A stretch of DNA of 64,000 bases, taken from positions 61,286 through 125,285 of the forward strand of contig NZ_DATAGQ010000093.1 in assembly GCF_036263595.1 (NCBI RefSeq), read 5' to 3'. The notes under the pieces were generated by a model, which was given only the letters and a program-made list of their open reading frames with translations, searched no databases and was not told where the DNA came from. The position numbers were made by a program, and so were the translations under genes. Of the stretch, positions 1 to 10,071 are shown piece by piece (positions within the stretch are counted from its first letter, which is position 1; every line of letters begins with the position of its first letter). The DNA comes from Geminicoccus sp036263595. Lineage in GTDB: Bacteria > Pseudomonadota > Alphaproteobacteria > Geminicoccales > Geminicoccaceae.

Positions 1-119
1 GAAGATGTGTCGTGGCCCCGATCGACGAGTTGCGCAGGCTCGACGATCCATGGCTGCAGCAGTACTTTACGGGTCCCAGGGGCCGAGCAGCATTATCGGC
101 CGGGCAGGCTCGGGCCTGA
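1..119 (+). CDS. ABC transporter ATP-binding protein, C-terminal end (MlaF-like), partial
   Basis: The window opens inside a gene read in the frame starting at base 3; about 38 residues remain before a TGA at 117-119. The tail contains a stretch resembling the C-terminus of Mla-type ATPases (a DELRRLDDPWLQQYFTGP-like end, where the family has a 'D-P-W-x-x-Q-F' pattern). The MCE protein begins 12 bases later, so this is most likely the ATPase of the same lipid-transport operon. No catalytic motif lies in the visible part, so the call rests on the tail and the neighbours. Confidence 0.6.
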   Translation, partial: RCVVAPIDELRRLDDPWLQQYFTGPRGRAALSAGQARA

Positions 120-130
120 ACAGGAGGCCG

Positions 131-1105
131 ATGGAGACTCGGGCGCATCATGCAGTCGTCGGTGCGTTCGTCCTGTTGGGGCTGATCGCGATTGCCGCGT
201 TCGGCGTCTGGCTCGGCCGCTCGTCGCTGGACCGGCGGGTCGACCGCTACGAGATCATCTTCAGTGGTGCGGTAACGGGCCTCCAGGCCGGCAGCGGGGT
301 GCGTTACCGCGGAATTCCGGTCGGTCGGGTCGTCGACCTGCGAATCGATCCGGAGGATGTCAGTCGCATCCTGACCATCGTCGACCTTGATGCGGGCACG
401 CCGGTCAAGACCGACACCGTGGCATCGGTCGAAGCGCAGGGCATCACCGGATTGTCGCTCATCCAGTTGGAGGGTGGTACGCAGGCGGCGCCGCTGTTGA
501 TGGCCAACAAGGGCGATGGCATACCGCGTATTCCATCTCAGCCCGGTGCCTTCCAGCAGCTTGTGGAGACGACGCCGCAACTCCTGGCTGACGGGGTCAA
601 GCTGCTAGCCCGGATCAGCCTCCTGCTCGACGACAACAATATCGAGGCCGTCGACCGCACCCTGAGCAATCTCACCAAGGTGACGGATGCGCTGGCGGCA
701 CGCAGCGACGGGATTGAACAGACGCTGGAAGACGTGCAGGGACTGGCTGCCGATCTACGGGTGGCGGGTGCCGCGATCGCGGGCCTGAGCAGCGAGGCAC
801 GGAGCGTTCTCAAGACGGCCGACGGAGCGTTCGCCACGGTCGGTAGCGAGGGCAAGACCGCCCTGGAAGCCCTGGCCAACGCGAGTTCGGCATTGGAGCA
901 GGTAAGCCGCAGGATGGACATGTTCCTGGACGACACGACCGAGCCGATCGCCGATTTCTCGCGCACGGGCCTCTATGAAGTGACTCAGTTGATCTCGGAG
1001 TTCCGGCAGCTGACGGCGACCTTGTCCAGGGTAGCCAGCAACTTCGATCGCGACCCGGCCGGCTATGTGTTCGGTGGGACGAGGCGCGGGTTGCCGACGG
1101 AATGA
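131..1105 (+). CDS. MCE (MlaD/PqiB-like) family protein
   Basis: A 324-residue protein with one N-terminal membrane segment (about residues 9-28) followed by a single MCE/MlaD domain (about 38-115; 'GAVTGLQAGSGVRYRGIPVG' is typical). A long helical tail of roughly 200 residues follows. Family members form periplasmic hexameric rings that carry phospholipids or other lipids between the membranes with an ABC transporter. The ATG at 131 has AGGAGG directly upstream; the longer open frame from base 5 overlaps the preceding ATPase and lacks support. The stop overlaps the start of the downstream lipoprotein gene (ATGA). The substrate cannot be read from the sequence. Confidence 0.9.
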   Translation: METRAHHAVVGAFVLLGLIAIAAFGVWLGRSSLDRRVDRYEIIFSGAVTGLQAGSGVRYRGIPVGRVVDLRIDPEDVSRILTIVDLDAGTPVKTDTVASVEAQGITGLSLIQLEGGTQAAPLLMANKGDGIPRIPSQPGAFQQLVETTPQLLADGVKLLARISLLLDDNNIEAVDRTLSNLTKVTDALAARSDGIEQTLEDVQGLAADLRVAGAAIAGLSSEARSVLKTADGAFATVGSEGKTALEALANASSALEQVSRRMDMFLDDTTEPIADFSRTGLYEVTQLISEFRQLTATLSRVASNFDRDPAGYVFGGTRRGLPTE

Positions 1106-1767
1106 GTGGTCTCTTTCGGCTGGGTCGCCGCGGCCTTCTGACGACTGCGGGCGCAGCCGTGCTTGGCGGGTGTGCCACGCTCGATTTCCTGAACCCGCCC
1201 GCACAGCGGATCTTCGAGCTCACCCCGAAAAGCTCGTTCCCGCCAGACCTGCCGGACACCCATGCGTCGCTTGTCGTCGATACGCCGACGGCGGCAGGCG
1301 GACTGAACACGGCGCGGATCGCCGTGCGGCCGCTGCCGACCTCGATCGATTACTATGCCGAGGTGACGTGGGTGGACGTGATCCCGATCATGGTCCGGAC
1401 GCTGGTGGTCGAGACGCTGGAGAACACCGGCAAGATCGATGTGTTCAACCGGTCCGATTTCGGGTCTCGCGCTGACTTCGCGCTCATCGTTCACGTGCGC
1501 GAGTTCCAGGCAGAGGTCCAGCAGCAGTCGCCATACCCCCTGGCCCATGTCCGCCTGCAGTTCCGGCTCCTGCGCCTGCCCCAGCGAATCTCAATCGACT
1601 CCAGCTTCGTGGACTTTCGGGTGCCCGCGGCCAGCAACTCCATCGAGGATGTGGTCGCGGCCCATGACGATGCACTGGGAGCTGGCCTGAAGGATCTGGC
1701 AGTCTGGGTCGTGCGTACGGTGGCTGCCAACGCCGAACCGCCTGCTGAGCGGCCGCGGCGCAGCTGA
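1102..1767 (+). CDS. ABC-type transport auxiliary lipoprotein
   Basis: A 221-residue lipoprotein. The signal peptide ends in a lipobox (VLGGC, Cys24) preceded by an Arg-Arg pair ('GRRGLL'), so export could be by Tat as well as Sec. The mature part matches the PqiC/DUF330 type auxiliary lipoprotein of MCE transporters, with an opening 'ELTPKSSFP' strand and a conserved 'W.D.....V...LVE' segment. It overlaps the MCE gene by 4 bases, which supports co-translation. Its likely role is an outer-membrane or periplasmic partner of the MCE ring. Function is inferred from family and context. Confidence 0.85.
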   Translation: MSGLFRLGRRGLLTTAGAAVLGGCATLDFLNPPAQRIFELTPKSSFPPDLPDTHASLVVDTPTAAGGLNTARIAVRPLPTSIDYYAEVTWVDVIPIMVRTLVVETLENTGKIDVFNRSDFGSRADFALIVHVREFQAEVQQQSPYPLAHVRLQFRLLRLPQRISIDSSFVDFRVPAASNSIEDVVAAHDDALGAGLKDLAVWVVRTVAANAEPPAERPRRS

Positions 1768-1802
1768 CGCCGCCTTGAGCAAACTATCCCGGAGCGCACG
1801 TT

Positions 1803-2486
1803 TTGCCACCCGTTCTGCTGCATATGCACGTGCCGCGTGCGTCGGGCTCCAGCCTGCACGCTTGGTTCCGCCGATCGCTGGGCAAGGGCGGGGTTGCCCA
1901 GGCCAATGCTGCCGCCGCCGTCGCGCAGGCAGTCGTTGGACGACACGAGCCGGGCATGCCTGGCGTCGTGAGCGGGCACTTCACCTACGGTGTGCATGAG
2001 CTGCTGGAAGGGAGGCCCTATCGCTACGTCGTGTTGCTGCGCGACCCTGTCCAGCGGGTCCTTTCGCTGTTCCGCTACATCCGCAGTCTGCCGACGCATG
2101 ATCTTCATGCGGAGCTGACCCGCCCCGACATGACCATTGCTCGATTCTACGCCGACAAGGTGCCGGGCAGCGGTCCCCGCAATGCGATGGTGGCTCAGTT
2201 GGCCGGCGTGCTCGGCACCCGTGTCACCCTCGGCCAGGAGCATCTGGAGCAGGCGACCGCCCATCTGTTCGATGACCGGACCCTGTTCGGTCTGGCAGAA
2301 CATCCTGCCTCGCTGCTGCAACGGCTGGCCGAGATCCTCAGCGTCCAGATCGCGCCAGAGCTGCCGCAGGTCAACCGGCTGGGAAATGCGCAGGCATGGG
2401 GTGGCAGTCCGGAGGACATCGCCGCAATCAGCGCCAACAACCAGCTCGACATCGAGCTATATCGCCGGGCGACGAGGTCCGGCTGA
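1803..2486 (+). CDS. Sulfotransferase-family protein
   Basis: A 227-residue protein with two signatures of PAPS-dependent sulfotransferases: a 5'-phosphosulfate loop at residues 11-18 (PRASGSSL) and the 3'-phosphate-binding segment at about 78-88 (LLRDPVQRVLS). These resemble the carbohydrate sulfotransferase family (heparan-sulfate 2-O type) in Pfam. The start is a TTG at 1803 with GGAG 8 bases upstream; an ATG at 1824 would cut the first beta strand before the loop. The stop abuts the stop of the convergent dehydrogenase gene with no bases between. The acceptor is unknown, possibly an envelope glycan or lipid. Confidence 0.75.
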   Translation: MPPVLLHMHVPRASGSSLHAWFRRSLGKGGVAQANAAAAVAQAVVGRHEPGMPGVVSGHFTYGVHELLEGRPYRYVVLLRDPVQRVLSLFRYIRSLPTHDLHAELTRPDMTIARFYADKVPGSGPRNAMVAQLAGVLGTRVTLGQEHLEQATAHLFDDRTLFGLAEHPASLLQRLAEILSVQIAPELPQVNRLGNAQAWGGSPEDIAAISANNQLDIELYRRATRSG

Positions 2487-3473
2487 TCAAAGCATCGACG
2501 GCAGCACGCGGTCGGGTGGCCGGTGCCCGTCCGTGAAGGTCTTGATGTTGACGATCACCTTCTCGCCCATGTCGATCCGACCCTCGATGGTGGCGGAACC
2601 CATGTGCGGGAGCAATACGACGTTCGGCAGCTCGCGAAGCTTCGGGTTGATCGCCGGCTCGTGCTCGAACACGTCCAGTCCGGCCCCGGCCAGTTCGCCG
2701 GCGCGCAGCATCCGCGTGAGCGCCGCCTCGTCGACCACCTCGCCACGGCTCGTGTTGACCAGGAAGGCATGCCGACGCAGCAGCTTCAGGCGGCGCGCCG
2801 ACAGAAGGTGGTAGGTCGCGGGCGTATGAGGACAGTTGATCGAGATGATGTCCATCCGGGCCAGCATCTGATCCAGGCTGTCCCAGTACGTGGCCTCCAG
2901 TTCCTGCTCAAGGTCCGCATGGACGCGGTTGCGGTTGTGATAATGGACGGCAAGGCCAAAGCCGCGGGCGCGGCGGGCGAGGGCGGTGCCGATCCGTCCC
3001 ATCCCAACGATCCCGATGCGCTTGCCCCAGATGCGATGGCCGAGCATCGCGGTGGGGCTCCAGCCCTGCCACTCGCCGGACCGCGCCAGCTTCTCGCCTT
3101 CGACCAGCCGCCGCGATACCGACAGGATCAGTGACATGGTCATGTCTGCCGTGTCTTCGGTGAGTACGCCGGGCGTATTGGTGACCGTAATGCCCCGCTG
3201 GTGCGCCGCTTCCACGTCGACATTGTCCACGCCGGTGCCATAGTTGGCGATCAGCTTCAGCCGACTGCCGGCCTGCGACAGGATGGAGACATCGATGCGG
3301 TCCGTCACGGTCGGCACGAGCACCTCGGCGACTTTCACGGCGTCGATGAGTTCGGCCTTGGTGAGCGGCCGATCCTCGGTAGCCAGGCGTGCGTCGAACA
3401 ACTCGCGCATGCGGGTCTCGATCACGTCCGGCAGCTTGCGCGTGACGATCACGAGCGGGCGGTTGCGGATCAT
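2487..3473 (-). CDS. D-isomer specific 2-hydroxyacid dehydrogenase (glyoxylate/hydroxypyruvate reductase-like)
   Basis: A 328-residue NAD(P)-dependent reductase of the D-2-hydroxyacid dehydrogenase family. The nucleotide-binding motif GMGRIG lies at 157-162. The catalytic triad is visible: Arg243 (NTSRGEVVDE), Glu272 (DVFEHEP) and His290 (LLPHMGSAT). The 'LLPHMGSAT' segment is typical of the D-glycerate dehydrogenase/glyoxylate reductase group, but substrate choice cannot be proven. The ATG at 3473 has AGGGA 7 bases upstream and was preferred over the TTG one codon earlier. It stands alone, convergent with the sulfotransferase gene and divergent from the SH3 protein gene. Confidence 0.9.
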   Translation of the reverse strand: MIRNRPLVIVTRKLPDVIETRMRELFDARLATEDRPLTKAELIDAVKVAEVLVPTVTDRIDVSILSQAGSRLKLIANYGTGVDNVDVEAAHQRGITVTNTPGVLTEDTADMTMSLILSVSRRLVEGEKLARSGEWQGWSPTAMLGHRIWGKRIGIVGMGRIGTALARRARGFGLAVHYHNRNRVHADLEQELEATYWDSLDQMLARMDIISINCPHTPATYHLLSARRLKLLRRHAFLVNTSRGEVVDEAALTRMLRAGELAGAGLDVFEHEPAINPKLRELPNVVLLPHMGSATIEGRIDMGEKVIVNIKTFTDGHRPPDRVLPSML

Positions 3474-3631
3474 CAATCGGTCCCTTTCGCCTGAGGGCAG
3501 GCGGCGTTCGGCCTATGCCGAGAGCTTGGCAGAAATGGCGGCACCTCACAAACGACATGGCGCCGCCACCGTTTCGCTGTTGCCCGTCTCCCCAAGAGGT
3601 GGGTATCGACCGCACGTTCATGGAGTGACGG

Positions 3632-4132
3632 ATGAAGTTCTTCGTAGGTGCGATCGCGCTCTTGGCTGTCCTGTCGGGTGCGGCTCCGCTCATGGCCCAG
3701 GAAGGCCAGCGCAGCACGGGCCAGCCGCTCCCGCGTTTCGTGAGCCTGAGTGCCAACATCGTGAACATGCGGACGGGTCCCGGCGAGCAACATCCGGTCC
3801 TGTGGGTATACCGACGAATCGGCCTGCCGGTGAAGGTGGTCTCGGAGTACTATCAGTGGCGCAAGGTGGTGGACCACGAGGGCGCCACGGGGTGGATCAA
3901 ATCCAATCTCCTGTCGAACCGGCGCAAGCTCCTGGTGATCGGGAACGGCATGGCTGACATCAAGCGCAACGCCGCGCTGGAAGCGCGTGTGGTCGCCAAG
4001 GTGGAGCCAGGCGTCATCGGCGAACTGGAGACCTGCGATACCGCCTGGTGCCTGATCGAGCTTGGTTCGGCCGAGGGCTGGATTCTGCGCGATCGGGTCT
4101 GGGGCCTGCTCGAAGGCGAAAAGATCGACTGA
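3632..4132 (+). CDS. Secreted SH3-domain protein
   Basis: A 166-residue protein with a signal peptide (likely cleaved near residue 22, after 'LMA') and two bacterial SH3-like units: about residues 38-95 ('NVNMRTGPG' type motif, here NIVNMRTGPGE, and 'GATGWIKSNLLS') and about 96-160, ending 'EGWILRDRVWGL'. Pfam SH3_4 proteins of this size are widespread in Alphaproteobacteria and are thought to bind cell-wall or other periplasmic ligands; the exact role is unknown. GGAG lies 6 bases before the ATG. Confidence 0.85.
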   Translation: MKFFVGAIALLAVLSGAAPLMAQEGQRSTGQPLPRFVSLSANIVNMRTGPGEQHPVLWVYRRIGLPVKVVSEYYQWRKVVDHEGATGWIKSNLLSNRRKLLVIGNGMADIKRNAALEARVVAKVEPGVIGELETCDTAWCLIELGSAEGWILRDRVWGLLEGEKID

Positions 4133-4149
4133 CGAGCCCAGGAAAGCAA

Positions 4150-4174
4150 AGGGCCCCGGTTGATGCGGGGCCCT
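4150..4174 (-). terminator. Hairpin terminator for irr
   Basis: An 8-bp perfect stem, AGGGCCCC (4150-4157) and GGGGCCCT (4167-4174), with a 9-base loop. Read on the minus strand it is followed by TTTGCTTTCC, a U-rich run, and sits 35 bases past the irr stop. On the plus strand no T-tract follows, so it fits termination of irr better than of the SH3 gene, though it may work for both. Confidence 0.7.
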
Positions 4175-4208
4175 GGCTGACAATGTCCGATGATCGCACG
4201 CAAGCAGA

Positions 4209-4661
4209 TCAGTTACGGGTACGGCTGTTGTGCCCGCGGACGTCGCGCACCCGGATGATCACGTCGATTCGATCGATCACCTTGCCGGCAGGCGGCTCCG
4301 GCAGCTTCTTGAACTCGATCGCATCCTCCGGGATGTCGATGATCTCGCCGGTGTTCTTGTCGAAATAGTGCCAGTGAGACGTGGGATTGGTGTCGAAGTA
4401 GGACTGACCCGACCCCACCACGACCTCCGTCAGAAGACCGGCCGCCGTGAACTGGTGCAGCGTGTTGTACACGGTCGCGAGCGATACGGGGATCGCGTTC
4501 GTGCGGGCTTCCTGAAAAAGATCCTCCGCACTCACGTGACGCGGACCGTTTTCAAGCAGCAGCTTTGCCAGGGCCAGACGTTGCCGGGTCGGGCGAAGGC
4601 CGCAAGCCTTGAGCTGCCGAAGGGCCGTTGCGTAAGGGCGCTGCATGAATGAATGATCCAC
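4209..4661 (-). CDS. irr: Irr, Fur-family iron/heme-responsive transcriptional regulator
   Basis: A 150-residue Fur-family protein. The winged-helix part includes 'CGLRPTRQRLALAKLL' (20-35) and 'VSLATVYNTLHQFTAAGLL' (59-77), both characteristic of Irr rather than Fur. The dimerisation region has SHWHYF at 95-100, where rhizobial Irr proteins have a His-rich heme/metal motif; the middle residue is Trp here (His96-Trp97-His98). No N-terminal GCxxHD heme regulatory motif like that of Bradyrhizobium is seen. In Alphaproteobacteria Irr controls heme synthesis and iron-uptake genes and is degraded or released on heme binding. A promoter and a palindrome lie just upstream. Confidence 0.9.
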   Translation of the reverse strand: MDHSFMQRPYATALRQLKACGLRPTRQRLALAKLLLENGPRHVSAEDLFQEARTNAIPVSLATVYNTLHQFTAAGLLTEVVVGSGQSYFDTNPTSHWHYFDKNTGEIIDIPEDAIEFKKLPEPPAGKVIDRIDVIIRVRDVRGHNSRTRN

Positions 4662-4699
4662 TACGAGCTGCGGAGCCGGAGAACTGCGCGTTGCCGGAC

Positions 4700-4729
4700 T
4701 CTATACAGGACTGAAACGGTACACATCAA
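4700..4729 (-). promoter_or_regulatory. Predicted irr promoter
   Basis: On the minus strand TTGATG (complement of 4724-4729) and TATAGA (complement of 4700-4705) are separated by 18 bases, a good match to a housekeeping promoter. It lies about 40 bases before the irr ATG. It suggests irr has its own transcript although the upstream gene runs in the same direction. Confidence 0.5.
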
Positions 4730-4732
4730 TCC

Positions 4733-4744
4733 TGCACCGGTGCA
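4733..4744. promoter_or_regulatory. 12-bp perfect palindrome upstream of irr promoter
   Basis: TGCACCGGTGCA is a perfect palindrome placed 4 bases upstream of the predicted -35 of irr and 20 bases after the stop of the upstream gene. It could be an operator for a dimeric regulator or part of a weak terminator stem; it does not match the AT-rich iron-control-element type. Confidence 0.35.
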
Positions 4745-4764
4745 AGTTTCGGCGTCACGGGGTG

Positions 4765-6183
4765 TCATTCGCCGGTCAGGATGCGTTGCACGAGCTGCTT
4801 CACGGTCGGAATGAAGCCACCCTTGTAGAAGGGGTCCTGGCCGAAGCGGTAGGCATTGTGCCCGCTGAACATCAGCTGCTTCTCGATCGGGTCGCCGCGA
4901 CCATGCGCGATGTCCTGCAGCGTCTTCTGGATGCAGAAGCTGCGCGGATCAGGCTGGTAGCCCGTCGTGAACGTGTCGCGGTCTTTCCAGGAGCTGAACC
5001 GGCAGTGGCTCAGGCATCCCATGCAGTCCGCCTGATCGCGCCGGATCTGCCTGGCACGGTCGGGCGCCACGAAGATCAGCGTGCTATCCGGCGTGCGCAT
5101 CGGCTGGGAAAAGCCCTCGATCATCCAGGCCGTCGCCTTGGCGTGATCGGCAGGCGTCATGTAGACGCCATGATTGGAGCGACCGTACGGCAGGAAGATC
5201 GTATGCCCCAAGGCATCGGACGGCTCCTCCGAGAACGGCACCTGCCGGTCGGAGCGCTCGTACAGCTCGTCCAGAAACTCGTTACGTACGGCAGAGCTGT
5301 AGAAGCCGGTCGGGCTGAACTGGTGAAGCGCCACCCCGCCGGGATTAACATTCAGCAGGCGGTCCTTCCAGGCCTGCGGAATGGGGCTCTCCTGCGTGAG
5401 GAGAGGGCGGGTACCGAACTGGAAGGCAATGGGCCCAAGGTCCTTGTTGCCGATCCAGCTCATCCACTCCTTGAGGTGCCAGACGCCGCCCGCCATCACG
5501 ATCGGGACCTGATCCAGCCCCATCTCGCGCATCATCTTGCGCAGCTCGAGCACGCGCGGAAGCGGGTTCTCCGGGACGTCCGGGCTCTCGGCATTCGACA
5601 GCCCGTTATGGCCGCCTGCACGCCAGGGGTCTTCGTAGACAACGGCACCCAACCAGTCGCCGAACTTGTGATAGGTACGCTTCCACAGCGCCCTGAAGGC
5701 GCGGGCGGACGAGATGATCGGGTAGTAGTTGACCTCGTGCCGGGCACAGATCTCGGCCAGGCGGTAGGGCATGCCGGCACCGCAGGTGACGCCATGGATC
5801 AGGCCCTTGGCACCCTCCAGCACGCCTGTCAGGACACGCTCGCAGCCACCCATTTCCCAAAGGACGTTGAGATGGATGCGACCCTCGCCACCGCGCAAAT
5901 CATGTGCGATTCGCGCCTGGCTGATGGCGCCCCTGGTCGAGTAGTCGACCAGTTCCTCATGACGGCTCTTGCGGTCGCGGCCCTTATAGACCAGCGGCAC
6001 GTACTCACCGTTCTCGTCGATAAGGTCGGCATTCACGCCCGAAATCGTGCCGACGCCGCCGGCGGCGGCCCAGGCACCAGCGCTGGTCCCGTTGGAGGCG
6101 GCGACTCCCTTGCCGCCTTCCACCAATGGCCAAACCGATGCTCCTGAAAGGAACATCGGCTCAACGATCGAAGCTGCAGTCAT
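4765..6183 (-). CDS. Nitronate monooxygenase-like FMN oxidoreductase
   Basis: A 472-residue protein resembling the nitronate monooxygenase (2-nitropropane dioxygenase) family: a TIM-barrel FMN enzyme with 'AAAGGVGTISGVNAD' near residues 39-53, 'GVTCGAGMPYRL' and 'PIVMAGGVWHLKEW' barrel strands and a Gly-rich phosphate-binding region. It is longer than the usual 320-380 residues. The C-terminal part has a Cys cluster (DCMGCLSHCRFSSW, about 386-399) that could bind metal or an iron-sulfur cluster; this is not part of the standard fold. It is transcribed toward irr. Substrate unknown. Confidence 0.7.
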   Translation of the reverse strand: MTAASIVEPMFLSGASVWPLVEGGKGVAASNGTSAGAWAAAGGVGTISGVNADLIDENGEYVPLVYKGRDRKSRHEELVDYSTRGAISQARIAHDLRGGEGRIHLNVLWEMGGCERVLTGVLEGAKGLIHGVTCGAGMPYRLAEICARHEVNYYPIISSARAFRALWKRTYHKFGDWLGAVVYEDPWRAGGHNGLSNAESPDVPENPLPRVLELRKMMREMGLDQVPIVMAGGVWHLKEWMSWIGNKDLGPIAFQFGTRPLLTQESPIPQAWKDRLLNVNPGGVALHQFSPTGFYSSAVRNEFLDELYERSDRQVPFSEEPSDALGHTIFLPYGRSNHGVYMTPADHAKATAWMIEGFSQPMRTPDSTLIFVAPDRARQIRRDQADCMGCLSHCRFSSWKDRDTFTTGYQPDPRSFCIQKTLQDIAHGRGDPIEKQLMFSGHNAYRFGQDPFYKGGFIPTVKQLVQRILTGE

Positions 6184-6328
6184 CTAGTATCTACCTGAGG
6201 TCCCGATCGGCCTGCTCTGACCATCCGTTGGCAGCTCCACGAATTCGGGCCGGCATGCCGCCCGCTCTGAAGCCGTCAGGATGAGGCGCGGTCCACCTAC
6301 GCTCCCGGATCTATGAAGCAGCCACGAT

Positions 6329-6357
6329 AGTATGGATATGAAACCACCCGCGTACAA
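6329..6357 (-). promoter_or_regulatory. Predicted promoter for the nitronate monooxygenase-like gene
   Basis: On the minus strand TTGTAC (complement of 6352-6357) and CATACT (complement of 6329-6334) are spaced by 17 bases. The transcript would carry a leader of roughly 140 bases before the ATG at 6183. Reading by eye only. Confidence 0.35.
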
Positions 6358-6396
6358 GACAAGGCTTGACAATTGCCTTGGACGCGGGCGGACCCA

Positions 6397-8664
<2,268 letters not shown>

Positions 8665-8760
8665 ATCCCCAGTTTCCCTTCGTCGCCCCGGCCGTCACGT
8701 TCGGCTGGGGTCTACTCCCGCAGGTCCGGCATTCCTTGCCTGTCGACATGAAGGAGAGCC

Positions 8761-8787
8761 GGGCCGCCCGCACCTCGCGAACGGCCC
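8761..8787 (-). promoter_or_regulatory. Hairpin in the pnp leader
   Basis: Six-base arms GGGCCG (8761-8766) and CGGCCC (8782-8787) can pair in the rpsO-pnp intergenic RNA, about 95 bases before the pnp start. In enterobacteria an RNase III-cut hairpin at this place mediates PNPase autoregulation; whether that applies here is inference. Confidence 0.35.
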
Positions 8788-8838
8788 GCCTCCGGCAGCT
8801 TCAGGACACGATCGTCCATGTGGAGCCGCCGGACGCAG

Positions 8839-8855
8839 GGCGCCTATCTGGCGCC
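8839..8855 (-). terminator. Hairpin directly after rpsO
   Basis: GGCGCC (8839-8844) and GGCGCC (8850-8855) form a 6-bp GC stem with a 5-base loop, 5 bases beyond the rpsO stop codon. No U-run follows, so it may be a processing or attenuation structure between rpsO and pnp rather than a full terminator. Confidence 0.4.
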
Positions 8856-8860
8856 GATCA

Positions 8861-9130
8861 TTACTTGCGCAGGCCGAGACGCTCGATCAGCGCCTTGTAG
8901 CGGTTCGCATCCTTGCGCTTCAGATAGTCCAGCAGGCTGCGCCGCTGGCCGACCATCATCAGAAGACCACGGCGGGAGTGGAAATCCTTCTGGTGGATCT
9001 TCAGGTGCTCGGTCAGGTTGGTGACCCGCTCCGAAAGGATCGAGACCTGGACTTCCGGCGAGCCGGTGTCGCCCGGGTGGGTCGCATACTCCTGGATCAG
9101 CTCCGCCTTGCGCTGGGCAGTGATCGTCAT
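8861..9130 (-). CDS. rpsO: 30S ribosomal protein S15
   Basis: An 89-residue protein, the exact usual length of S15, with conserved 'HPGDTGSPEVQVSILSERV' and 'LLDYLKRKDANRYKALIERL' segments. S15 binds 16S rRNA early in assembly of the small-subunit platform. The ATG at 9130 overlaps the truB stop (ATGA); an upstream in-frame extension to 9226 lies inside truB and is not used. Confidence 0.98.
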   Translation of the reverse strand: MTITAQRKAELIQEYATHPGDTGSPEVQVSILSERVTNLTEHLKIHQKDFHSRRGLLMMVGQRRSLLDYLKRKDANRYKALIERLGLRK

Positions 9131-10071
9131 CGTCTCTTTTCCATCGGCATCGTTGTCAGGAAAACCCGCACCGGGAGCAGTTCGCCTTCCTCGAAACGAG
9201 TAAGAGCGACCAGCCGCCCGCCCCACATCGCCCTGACCATCGGTTCCGCTCCCAGCTCGCCCTCGATCATGTGAGGGAGGGCCACGATCGGCTGACCGGC
9301 GGACAGGCGTTGGGCCTGCGGTTCCGTGACGGCGAGCGCCGGGATGCCGGCCAGCGCCGTCGTCACAGGTACCAGTACCTGCGGCAGGCTCTCGTCGGCG
9401 ATGATTGCCTCGAGATCGGCCAGCCGCACGGAATCTTCTATCTTGAACGGACCGACCATGATCCGCCGAAGCTGTGTCACATGGGCGCGCGTTCCGAGCG
9501 CTTCGCCCAGGTCGCGCGCCAGCGAGCGCACATAGGCGCCCTTGCCGCAGGTCATGGAGAGGACCGCGGACCCGTCGTCTCGCATCTCGACCAAGTCGAG
9601 CGTGTCGACCCGGATCGGCCGCTCCTCAAGGATGACCTCCTCGCCCCGCCGTGCCAGGTCGTAGGCCCGCTCGCCATCGATCTTGACGGCCGCGTAAATC
9701 GGCGGCCGCTGCATGATCTCGCCCCGGAACCTGGGGAGGGCCGCCTCGATCTGCTCCGCCGTCGGCCGGATATCGGAATAGGCGATGACCACGCCGTCGC
9801 TGTCGTCGGTGTCGGTCGCCTCGCCGAACTTGACAGTGAACTCGTAACCCTTGCGCGCGTCCATCACGTACATGACGGTCTTGGTCGCGTCGCCCAGAGC
9901 GATCGGCAGCACGCCGGTGGCCAGCGGGTCGAGCGTCCCGCCATGGCCGACCTTCTGCGCGTTGGTCGCGCGCTTGATTACATTGACCACATGGGTCGAC
10001 GTCATGCCGGTGGGCTTGTCGACGCACAGCCAGCCATGGATCGGCACGCCCTTGAGGCGCCGCCGACTCAT
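9127..10071 (-). CDS. truB: tRNA pseudouridine(55) synthase TruB
   Basis: A 314-residue pseudouridine synthase that modifies U55 in the T-loop of tRNAs. The catalytic Asp48 is in 'GHGGTLDPLATGVLP', followed by the family motifs 'YAAVKIDGERAYDLARRGE' and 'CGKGAYVRSLARDLGEALG'. A short C-terminal PUA-like extension is present. The start overlaps the rbfA stop and the stop overlaps the rpsO start, both by 4 bases. Confidence 0.97.
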   Translation of the reverse strand: MSRRRLKGVPIHGWLCVDKPTGMTSTHVVNVIKRATNAQKVGHGGTLDPLATGVLPIALGDATKTVMYVMDARKGYEFTVKFGEATDTDDSDGVVIAYSDIRPTAEQIEAALPRFRGEIMQRPPIYAAVKIDGERAYDLARRGEEVILEERPIRVDTLDLVEMRDDGSAVLSMTCGKGAYVRSLARDLGEALGTRAHVTQLRRIMVGPFKIEDSVRLADLEAIIADESLPQVLVPVTTALAGIPALAVTEPQAQRLSAGQPIVALPHMIEGELGAEPMVRAMWGGRLVALTRFEEGELLPVRVFLTTMPMEKRR

